Of a DNA stretch of 46,915 nucleotides, positions 32,147 to 39,411 are shown one piece after another. Location: contig JAFGCD010000150.1 of the NCBI GenBank assembly GCA_016932835.1, forward strand, positions 1 to 46,915, read 5' to 3'. Made by a program: the position numbers and the translations under genes. The notes under the pieces are model-generated. The model saw only the letters and a program-made list of their open reading frames with translations. It was not told the DNA's origin and made no database searches. Numbering within the stretch: position 1 is the stretch's first letter; each line of letters begins with the position of its first letter. Origin of the DNA: Sedimentisphaerales bacterium (GTDB taxonomy: Bacteria > Planctomycetota > Phycisphaerae > Sedimentisphaerales > Anaerobacaceae).

Positions 32147-35100
32147 CTATTCGCCACTCGGCCACGCCCACGTATTGTCTCTCACGCTCCTGTAGTTTGA
32201 ATCCAGTTCGCCTTGCAGCAAAACCAACGCTGCTATTCGTTTCACCATCTCCGTGACATATTCCGCCTCCTCCACCTTCAGCCCCCGCCCGACCATAACC
32301 TTCTCCCGGTAGCTCAGCCATTTCTTAACAACCTGATACCCACCGATATAGTATTCCCAAACGCACTTCGGCACATTCGCCCAATACGCCGCATCATTCA
32401 GATACACGTCAAGAGTCTCCTCTCCGAACGCCTTCCTGACTCGCTCGTTCTTCTGCCTTCGCACCTCAAGCCTCCCCTTGCCCGGCATACACACCCCGCC
32501 CTTGCCGCCATGTCCCCACCCTGCCGTAACCTCAAGCTCGCCCTTATTCGGATCCAGCACCCCGCCGCCAACCTTAGTTATCGACCCAAGATCCTTCAGT
32601 ACCGCCTTCACCTTTCCCGTCGTTACCCCATCCACAGCCTTCTCAGTATCAAGCAGCCCCGCCACCCGCCTGCCCAATTCCGCCGACTTCAACAACGCCT
32701 TCTTCGTCCCAGGCAAAGGTATCCGAGGCCAGTCCTGACGAACCCCATCCGCATTCTCCTCCAGGTACGTCGGACTATACCCAATCGCCAACGAATGCAT
32801 CCAGATTAGACCTGATTCATCCTCGTCTATATCGGCCTTCTTGATACCAAGTGCTGCTAAATATCCCCACGAAAGCTCTGATAGATTGGCAATACATGCG
32901 CCAAACATGTTACTTGTTTCATCTCCTCTTCTCCTCCTACTTGGCTCTTGTCTGAGACGAATAGCGATCGCCCCAGGATTACGGCTGATAGCCTGCTTGT
33001 CTACAATACTCGATGAGAAGCAGAAAGGAACCCCTTCCGGCGAGGCCTGCACATTGAACCTACTTATTAGGAAAGCGTTTCCTTGCCAACACTGCTTTCG
33101 GAAATCCGAACGAGCTCTGTTCCAAAGCGGCTTGACCGTACTATGATAACACCATCGCTTGTCAAAAGGCCTCAACAAAATCTTGCAGAGATTACCCTCC
33201 TCATATGGCCCTTTCTTCAAGATGACCTCTCTCTGTTTTCCGAGGGTTTCGTCTGAAAGGCCATTTCCCAGGCTAGGCTGTCTTTCTTTCACGCAATCCC
33301 AGTTGAGATTCTTGTCGTAATAAGTCTTCAGTCTTTCTACCAGAACATCCTTGTCCACATCAATCAACACGCCTCCGCGGCACTCCTCAACACCAACAAA
33401 AGGCTTCTGAGAACACAAATCGGTTACTGACGCCCACTTGTAGTATTCATCAGCCACCTTCGACGGCCTGAACGAATAACGATTCTCCCGCCCCGCCCGG
33501 GCAACCTCGTATCTCCGCTCCGGGCCCTTCACCTTCAAACTCGCAAGAAGATCTTGCCGTTTTGTTGCTCCCCAGTAATGTTGAAAGCGCACCGTCGCCT
33601 TCTTCTCCCGTACCTCTTTGCGTACCATCACGCAAATCCCAGTCCCCACTCTTATCCCCACCGGACTCTCCTCAGTCGAAAATACACTTGGATCGGTCTT
33701 CCCATCAGGAGTAAGCTTCCCGGTCTCTCGGCTGTCCCCGTTCATACAGTCGATCCAAATCTTATCGAACTCACTGAGCAATCTTTCTCGCATCACAACA
33801 AATGAAGGATCGCTAAGATAAGAGAAGTTCGATATATACGATACTATCCCCTTCCCACTCTTTGCTATCCGTCGCTCGGCAATTCGGAAGAAACGAATGT
33901 ATAGGTCGTCCAGATTGTATTTCTTCATTCCCCATCCACCCGCTTCGATTGGTTCAGAAAGCCGGTACTTTGTGACCACCTTTTCCTTTTCCCTCTTCAG
34001 CGAAATCGCTACATTGTAAGCCCCCTTATAGACATCTACCAATCCACCTTCCTCCTCAGGACTTGTTCCCGAAAAAGCATTGTAAGGCGGATTCCCTATG
34101 ATAACCAGAATAGGCACGTCTTGCTTGACCTTGCTCGCAGCTTCACGCTCCTCTAACAGTTCCGGAAATGGCAGCAGTGACTTTGGGTCATCCAATGGTT
34201 CCCATCCCGTCAGTGCGTTTGTCAGATACACCCCCGCTCTTTCGCTTCCCTCCGCATTTAGCGGAGCGCCAAGCGCCCGCAGCATCAGCCCGATCTGCAA
34301 ATGCGAAACCACAAACGGCGCAGGCAGTATCTCGAATCCGAACACTCGTTCTCTCGCCGCCTGCTTAAGCTTTTGCGCCGTCAGCGCGCTGGCCCCCTTC
34401 TCATTCAGACTCTTGTGTATTCGCTTCAGTACCTCCACCAGATACGCCCCCGTACCGCAGCAGGGGTCCAGCACAACAACGCGCTCATCTGCCAGCCCGT
34501 CCGGAATCTCCAACTCTTCGCGCAATACTCGGTCCACCCGCTCGACCTGGTACTGCACTATCTCCGGCGGCGTGTACCAAACGCCTAAGTCCTTGCGAAG
34601 CTGAGCATCATAAGCCTTCAAAAACGGCTCGTAGAAATACTGAACCGCATGTTCCTCCTCAAATTTGCTGAAGAAGCTCACCCGGTCAACCCGATTGAGG
34701 ACCATCCCCGCCCAGTCAAGAACCTCATCGACGCCCAGCGGCTTCAACCGCTTCGGTGTCGAGATTTGATCGAACAAGCTCGCGATCATCGGCACATGCA
34801 GCGTCCACGCCGTATTGTGCCAGTCGAATTTAGCCTCAGGCTGCCCCCAGTTCTCCCGACTCCATAGCACCCATGATGAGAACACCCCGTAAAACAGCGT
34901 CTGAACCAGCGTCGCCTGAAAAAAGTGTTCGCCTTTCTCACCCTCGAACTTCATTCCCAGCGCCTCCTCCAGCGCATTCTTAAGCCCCTCCAACGCCGGC
35001 AGATTCGCGCTCTGCTCAACTCGCGCGCGAGCCTCCCGCGCATAAGATGCAAGAAACCACGCCAAGTCCTCCGGCTCTGTCAGTGATGCTGCATGAAGCA

Positions 35101-35632
35101 TCGCACGCCGCAAAAATTCCACTAATCGTTCCCCTCGCTCCTGCGCCGTCTTACGCGGATGCGCCAGCATCCCCACAAACTCCCCCTCGCTCTGCGCCAT
35201 CCGATGCGATTCCAACCGTACCGGTTTCCCGGCATCGTCCCGACCTACAAGAACGAAGTCCCGAAAGTTCGTCACGAGCACCAGCCCGTATCTTTTCCAG
35301 TACTTGGATATCTGAACGCTTTTGCTTTGAGCAAAGGAGTCGTCCTTCCACCCTTTGCACTCGATCACCCCGCGTTCCGGCAGTTGGCCCTCGATAGGCC
35401 GCTCATCCTTCGTCCGCCGAAACTGATCCGCCGTGAAAAAACCAAAATCCGGCTCTCCCGCCCCTAAATTCTTCAGTTGCCCCACGCACCGAACCCGCGG
35501 CTTCAGATTCTTCCCAACCTCATTTATCAGATTCGCCAGCGCCCCGTAATAAGACTCCTCCTTCTGCCCACCCCCGGTACGATAGACCTCCCCCAAATCT
35601 TGCAGGTACTTCTCGACAACGTTTCCAGCCAT
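32147..35632 (-). CDS. Single-chain type ISP/IIG-like restriction-modification enzyme without helicase
   Basis: 1161 residues. N-terminal nuclease of the PD-(D/E)xK fold: GEPDFGFF (D62) and VIECKGW (E91, K93). Residues 100-370 are helical with no Walker A. An N6-adenine methyltransferase follows: LGVWYTPPEIVQYQV, motif I VLDPCCGTGAYLVEVL (about 395-410), and catalytic motif IV IIGNPPYNAF (about 509-518). The C-terminal part (about 700-1161) resembles the LlaBIII-type specificity domain, ending with WEYYIGGYQVVKKWLSYRE. Classical type ISP enzymes are near 1570 residues and carry a helicase between nuclease and methyltransferase; it is missing here. The enzyme is expected to methylate one strand of an asymmetric site and cut unmodified DNA. 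No partner gene. SD GGAG. Confidence 0.88.
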   Translation of the reverse strand: MAGNVVEKYLQDLGEVYRTGGGQKEESYYGALANLINEVGKNLKPRVRCVGQLKNLGAGEPDFGFFTADQFRRTKDERPIEGQLPERGVIECKGWKDDSFAQSKSVQISKYWKRYGLVLVTNFRDFVLVGRDDAGKPVRLESHRMAQSEGEFVGMLAHPRKTAQERGERLVEFLRRAMLHAASLTEPEDLAWFLASYAREARARVEQSANLPALEGLKNALEEALGMKFEGEKGEHFFQATLVQTLFYGVFSSWVLWSRENWGQPEAKFDWHNTAWTLHVPMIASLFDQISTPKRLKPLGVDEVLDWAGMVLNRVDRVSFFSKFEEEHAVQYFYEPFLKAYDAQLRKDLGVWYTPPEIVQYQVERVDRVLREELEIPDGLADERVVVLDPCCGTGAYLVEVLKRIHKSLNEKGASALTAQKLKQAARERVFGFEILPAPFVVSHLQIGLMLRALGAPLNAEGSERAGVYLTNALTGWEPLDDPKSLLPFPELLEEREAASKVKQDVPILVIIGNPPYNAFSGTSPEEEGGLVDVYKGAYNVAISLKREKEKVVTKYRLSEPIEAGGWGMKKYNLDDLYIRFFRIAERRIAKSGKGIVSYISNFSYLSDPSFVVMRERLLSEFDKIWIDCMNGDSRETGKLTPDGKTDPSVFSTEESPVGIRVGTGICVMVRKEVREKKATVRFQHYWGATKRQDLLASLKVKGPERRYEVARAGRENRYSFRPSKVADEYYKWASVTDLCSQKPFVGVEECRGGVLIDVDKDVLVERLKTYYDKNLNWDCVKERQPSLGNGLSDETLGKQREVILKKGPYEEGNLCKILLRPFDKRWCYHSTVKPLWNRARSDFRKQCWQGNAFLISRFNVQASPEGVPFCFSSSIVDKQAISRNPGAIAIRLRQEPSRRRRGDETSNMFGACIANLSELSWGYLAALGIKKADIDEDESGLIWMHSLAIGYSPTYLEENADGVRQDWPRIPLPGTKKALLKSAELGRRVAGLLDTEKAVDGVTTGKVKAVLKDLGSITKVGGGVLDPNKGELEVTAGWGHGGKGGVCMPGKGRLEVRRQKNERVRKAFGEETLDVYLNDAAYWANVPKCVWEYYIGGYQVVKKWLSYREKVMVGRGLKVEEAEYVTEMVKRIAALVLLQGELDSNYRSVRDNTWAWPSGE

Positions 35633-35678
35633 CCTTGATCTCCAGCCACCAAATATCCCATTTCACCACTCCCGCCCA

Positions 35679-35707
35679 AAAATACCCCAAATCCCCCCTC
35701 CCGTCAA
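35679..35707 (-). promoter_or_regulatory. Promoter of the restriction-modification gene
   Basis: TTGACG, 17-nt spacer, TATTTT on the - strand, about 47 nt before the ATG. No control-protein operator was seen. Confidence 0.55.
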
Positions 35708-35797
35708 ACCAAAAACCAGCACGTCGCGGCGTAGCACCGAGCAAAGCCGCAGATCCGCTCCCGCTGAAAGTCCGCCTCTGGCGGGGCGGGGCGGACC

Positions 35798-35825
35798 TTC
35801 TGTCTTCCGTCTTCTGCCCTCTGTC
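35798..35825 (+). repeat. Heptanucleotide array (TTCTGTC-like)
   Basis: TTCTGTC, TTCCGTC, TTCTGCC, CTCTGTC: four units in exact 7-nt phase; the same unit begins the array at 31003. Confidence 0.7.
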
Positions 35826-35900
35826 CAGAACTCTCCACCCATTTCCTGATTTCCCCTGTGCCTTAGGTACCTGCGGTTTCCCTCCTACCACTTGATTCTA

Positions 35901-35930
35901 TATGCCTGCCTGTGGCTTAGCCATAAGGCA
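35901..35930. repeat. Palindromic GGCTTAGCC hairpin element
   Basis: Nested stems: TGCCT/AGGCA outside and TGGCT/AGCCA inside. Second copy at 21581, with similar upstream bases (ACTYGAT...). Confidence 0.55.
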
Positions 35931-36026
35931 CCTCGGCGATCTCGGCGGCCTTAGTGATCTTCCTGTCCACTGGGGATATGGTTAATGAGGAATGCGGGCT
36001 AGGCCCCAAGCGCCCCGGCCGGTCCT

Positions 36027-37427
36027 CTACTTCTGCGACGCTGTGTGCTTGGCCCAATAGTCCGGGAAAAACTCTTTCGCCTTGGCTTCCAACTCCTGAT
36101 CGCTTATCGCCGTCAGCCTGCCCTCGACCTCGTACTGATCGATTACCCATCGCGCCAGCTTATGGATCTTGATCTTATTGATCCTCTCGCCGCCCTTAAG
36201 GCCGAAGAATTCGTTCACCCAATGCGCAACCCCGTCGGCCCCGCTCTTATCCGTAATCGCAACGCGGGCAGGCCGACCCAGAAGAGCCTCGGTATCGAAG
36301 ATATTATAGATACGCTCGTCCTGCCGAAGCCCGCCGGCATGAATCCCGGCCCGCGTGGTATTGAACGCCCGGCCGGCAAACGGATAATTATCGGGGATAG
36401 GCAGCCCGATAGAACGCATATAGTCCGCAAGCTCCGTAATTACAAGCGTATCCATCCCGCAGGTGTCCGCCTTCAGCGCGATATACTCCATCACCGCGCT
36501 TTCCAGCGGCGGATTGCCAGTCCGCTCCCCGAATCCGAACAGCGTCGTATTAACCGCATCGCACCCGTAAAGCCACGCCGTCACCCCGTTCGTATGCACC
36601 TTATGGAAATCGTTATGCCCGTGCCACTCCAGCCGATTGCTCGGAACTCCGATCTCCTTGTTCAGCTTGTAAATCAGCTTCGGAATACTCCGCGGAAGCT
36701 CCGCGCCGGGATAGCTGATGCCGAACCCCATCGTATCGCACAGCCGAATCTTCGTCTTCAACTCCTCCGGCACCTGCTCGCTCATCTCCATCAAACGCTC
36801 GGCGAAAGGCAGTACAAAACCATCGATATCGGCCCGCGTAATATCCTCCAAATGGCACCTCGGCCGTACCCCCGCCTCGAACGCCGCATCGACCACCTCG
36901 CAGTAGCTCTCCATGCACTCTTTTCGGCTGCGGAACTTAAGCTTGTGAAAAATATGATAATCCGAGCTGCTCGTCAGCATCCCGCTCTCTTGCAGCCCAG
37001 CTTCTTTGACAAGACGAAAATCGCCCTTGACCGCACGTATCCACCCCGTGCACTCCGGATATTTGTGCCCAAGCGCCCGGCAGCGATCCAGCGTCTCGCG
37101 GTCGTTCTTCGTATAAAGGAAGAACTCCGTCTGCCTGATAACACCTTGCGGACCGCTAAGCCTGCTGAGCAAATCGTATATGTGAACCATCTGGTCGATG
37201 GTATATGGAGGCCGAGCCTGCTGCCCGTCACGAAACGTCGTGTCGGTAATTACGATAGGCCGATCCTTGACCGCGCCGAAATCGAACTCCACCGCCTCCC
37301 CGTCGATATACTCGACCGCAGGCCCATCGAACCGAATCAAAGGAGGAAGACTGTGAACATACACATCCTCAACAAGGTTCGGCTGCCTCGCGTCAACAAG
37401 CTTATGACGTTTCGTTTTCTTATTCAT
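36027..37427 (-). CDS. Probable Re-citrate synthase (isopropylmalate/homocitrate synthase superfamily)
   Basis: 466 residues. DRE-TIM metallolyase motifs: ITDTTFRDGQQARPPYT near residue 60, the metal-binding HGHNDFHKVHTNG, and GFGERTGNPPLES. It condenses acetyl-CoA with a 2-oxo acid. It lacks the LeuA regulatory domain. Segments such as VIRQTEFFLYTKNDRE, GWIRAVKGDFRLVKEAGL and SSSDYHIFHKLKF fit the Clostridium-type Re-citrate synthases as I remember them, better than LeuA or NifV. In anaerobes that enzyme makes citrate from oxaloacetate for glutamate synthesis. The alternative is a homocitrate or 2-isopropylmalate synthase. SD AAAGGA. Third gene after the GlmU-like and ACP genes, with a 123-nt gap. 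Confidence 0.82.
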   Translation of the reverse strand: MNKKTKRHKLVDARQPNLVEDVYVHSLPPLIRFDGPAVEYIDGEAVEFDFGAVKDRPIVITDTTFRDGQQARPPYTIDQMVHIYDLLSRLSGPQGVIRQTEFFLYTKNDRETLDRCRALGHKYPECTGWIRAVKGDFRLVKEAGLQESGMLTSSSDYHIFHKLKFRSRKECMESYCEVVDAAFEAGVRPRCHLEDITRADIDGFVLPFAERLMEMSEQVPEELKTKIRLCDTMGFGISYPGAELPRSIPKLIYKLNKEIGVPSNRLEWHGHNDFHKVHTNGVTAWLYGCDAVNTTLFGFGERTGNPPLESAVMEYIALKADTCGMDTLVITELADYMRSIGLPIPDNYPFAGRAFNTTRAGIHAGGLRQDERIYNIFDTEALLGRPARVAITDKSGADGVAHWVNEFFGLKGGERINKIKIHKLARWVIDQYEVEGRLTAISDQELEAKAKEFFPDYWAKHTASQK

Positions 37428-37550
37428 CGACCAATCCTTTCATATCTCCCGCCCTAACCGGGCCTTCTCGACCGCAAAACTGCCGCCTGCACGCAAAAGC
37501 CGCCCACATCAGGCCCCCTTCACTATTCAACATTCAATATCCGATACCGC

Positions 37551-37811
37551 CTACTCCTCGATCTCAACACCCTGTTCCCTGCACACCTTTGTTATGAAAT
37601 CCACCGCCCCGCCCACAGTCTCAACCGAAAGAGCCGCATCCTCGTCCATCTCGATCCCGAATTCCTCCTCGAACATCGCAACCAGTTCAATCGACTGAAC
37701 GCTCTCTGCCCCCAGATCCGCCGTGAAGTTGTCCTCGCCTTTAATCTCGTCGGCATTGAGCTTCAATACCTGCGCCGTCACCGTCTTGACTCGCTCTTCG
37801 ACTGTCGCCAT
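37551..37811 (-). CDS. Acyl carrier protein
   Basis: 86 residues, acidic, with the four-helix ACP pattern. The 4'-phosphopantetheine site is DLGAESVQSIELV (Ser37), a variant of the usual LGADSLDTVEL; the recognition helix after it (MFEEEFGIEMDEDAA) is typical. The CAGGAG site lies before the ATG, 22 nt after the GlmU-like gene. It could serve fatty-acid synthesis, or a dedicated acyltransfer such as lipid A or sugar acylation; the variant motif and isolation from fab genes favour a specialised role, but this is uncertain. Confidence 0.92.
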   Translation of the reverse strand: MATVEERVKTVTAQVLKLNADEIKGEDNFTADLGAESVQSIELVAMFEEEFGIEMDEDAALSVETVGGAVDFITKVCREQGVEIEE

Positions 37812-37833
37812 CTATTCTGCTCCTGTTATTCTG

Positions 37834-39117
37834 CTATCGTGACATCATCGCTTTCCGCCCCTTCGCAACCGCAACTCTCCGCTGGGGCGCCGTAATCTCG
37901 AATATCCCCTCCCACATCGCCTCTTCCGCCTCCGTCCACTCCCCCCCGCGCCGGCTCATCGCCGTTCTCGCCGTCTCGTAAAGCTTCCGCCTGCCGAACC
38001 CCTTAGTCACCACCCCCTCGATGAACCACGAGAATGACGGAATATACTTCGGCAGAGGCTTGCCCGTCGCCATGATAATCGACATCGCACCGACGTAAGA
38101 CCCCGTATTCAAAAGAGTCCCGATCGATGTCTTGGCATGATCGCCTATCAGCGAGCCGACCTTCGTCGAACCGGTATCGATCCCCTTCTTGCCGTCCAGC
38201 ATAACCGAGACAGTCGAATAATCGTTCTTCAAATCGCTGTTCGTCGTCAGCGCGCCAAGGTTAACCCACTCGCCGACATAAGCATGACCCAGAAATCCGT
38301 CGTGATACTTGTTCGAATAACCGTGAACGATCGACTCCTCGACCTCCCCACCGATTCTGCAAACAGGCCCTATCGAATTACCTTCCCGGCACTTCGCCCC
38401 GAGCAATATCGAATCCTTACCGATATAGCAGGGCCCTTCGATCCTGCTGAAGGGGTGAATCTCCGCCCCCTCGTCGATATAGACAGGCCCGCGCTCGGCG
38501 TCGATCACAACCATCGGATGCACGCGGGCGCCCGGCGCGATATAAACATCCTTCTTCCCCCCCAGAATCTCGCCCGGCTTTTCGATGGCGCCCTCGACCC
38601 CGCTAAGCCCCGCCGCCGCGAAATCAGCCGTCAATTCCTCCCCATTCGCCAGAACCAGCTCCCAGGTGTACTCCCACTTCGACGCAGAACAAGGGACATT
38701 CTTCAACTTCGCCTTCGCAGAAGCAACGAAAGCATCGATCCCGCTTGTATCGAGCTTGCCTGCATCTTCTTTCGCAATACGCGCATAAACCAAATGCCCC
38801 TGCGAATCGACGCCGACCTCGCTCGCCCCGCGCGGTGCGACATCAAAGCTGCTCGCTTTGACGCGACCATCCAAAACAAACAAATCGCTTCCCACGAGAG
38901 CCGAAATGTTATTTACCGCCCCGGAAACCTTCGCCCGATACGCATCCGCCATATAATCAGGCACGAAGTACGCCGCATCGCCCGCCGCGACCTTCGCAAT
39001 CACTTTCTCGCGAAGTGAATAAAATCCGCAGCGAAGCTCCCAAATCGGACGACTCAGCGCCAGCGGGTAAAAATTACCCCTCGAATCCTCATCCCTGTCA
39101 ACAAGAACCAATCGCAC
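37834..39117 (-). CDS. Alternate GlmU-type sugar nucleotidyltransferase/acetyltransferase
   Basis: 427 residues. The N-terminus MRLVLVDRDEDSRGNFYPLA then RPIWELRCGFYSLREK matches the alternate bacterial GlmU family, which lacks the classical LxxGxGTRM loop. From about residue 195 a left-handed beta-helix of hexapeptide repeats follows: VYIAPGARVHPMVVIDAE, YIDEGAEIHPFSRIEG, IGKDSILLGAKC, and NLGALTTNSDLKNDYSTV. The likely role is making UDP-GlcNAc or another nucleotide sugar for cell envelope synthesis (uridylyl transfer plus acetyl transfer). First gene of a set with ACP and the citrate-synthase-like gene, behind a near-consensus promoter. Confidence 0.88.
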   Translation of the reverse strand: MRLVLVDRDEDSRGNFYPLALSRPIWELRCGFYSLREKVIAKVAAGDAAYFVPDYMADAYRAKVSGAVNNISALVGSDLFVLDGRVKASSFDVAPRGASEVGVDSQGHLVYARIAKEDAGKLDTSGIDAFVASAKAKLKNVPCSASKWEYTWELVLANGEELTADFAAAGLSGVEGAIEKPGEILGGKKDVYIAPGARVHPMVVIDAERGPVYIDEGAEIHPFSRIEGPCYIGKDSILLGAKCREGNSIGPVCRIGGEVEESIVHGYSNKYHDGFLGHAYVGEWVNLGALTTNSDLKNDYSTVSVMLDGKKGIDTGSTKVGSLIGDHAKTSIGTLLNTGSYVGAMSIIMATGKPLPKYIPSFSWFIEGVVTKGFGRRKLYETARTAMSRRGGEWTEAEEAMWEGIFEITAPQRRVAVAKGRKAMMSR

Positions 39118-39411
39118 GATCCTTCAATCCTTTCGCCGGAATACTGTTCACACTCCGTTACAATGCCAACAAGGCCCGAACAACTCGAACCCGGAATTTT
39201 GCATTTTATGCCCATCCGCCGAATCTGTCAATGGTGCTAAAAGCTTCCAACAAAATCGAGAACGAGCGGTGATTCGAGCCGCCGATACACCGCTTCCCCA
39301 ACCATACGCCGCAGGGAGACACCGTCTCAAAAACCTGAATCTGTAATACACGGGAAAAAACCACGAGCCTCGCCGGCGAATCGAGTACTAAGAACTTCTC
39401 TGATTGCCCCC
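39118..39411. other. Intergenic region between the GlmU-like gene and the pilus genes
   Basis: 294 bp: the promoter at 39203-39231, and 180 bp with no gene or structure that I can support. No terminator for the pilus operon was recognised. Confidence 0.6.
39203..39231 (-). promoter_or_regulatory. Near-consensus promoter of the GlmU-like operon
   Basis: Perfect TTGACA, 17-nt spacer, TAAAAT on the - strand, about 80 nt before the start codon. The best promoter match in the window with 25750-25778. Confidence 0.78.

Larger units (their letters stand above)
35633..36026. other. Intergenic region upstream of the R-M gene
   Basis: 394 bp, no gene seen. It holds the R-M promoter, a GC hairpin (GTCCGCC/GGCGGAC, about 35770-35795), a heptad array and the palindromic GGCTTAGCC element. 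35931-36026 is downstream of the citrate-synthase-like gene, with no clear terminator. Confidence 0.65.

Noticed and set aside
31908-32321. 137-residue open frame on - overlapping the end of the R-M gene
   Set aside because: Its C-terminal part is a translation of the type A repeat and heptad tail (KNQKSKFKKQK-like), so it is a repeat artefact.
36045-37457. 470-residue open frame on + opposite the citrate-synthase-like gene
   Set aside because: Arg/Pro/Leu-rich shadow without a family; the - strand frame has the HMGL motifs and a good ribosome site.
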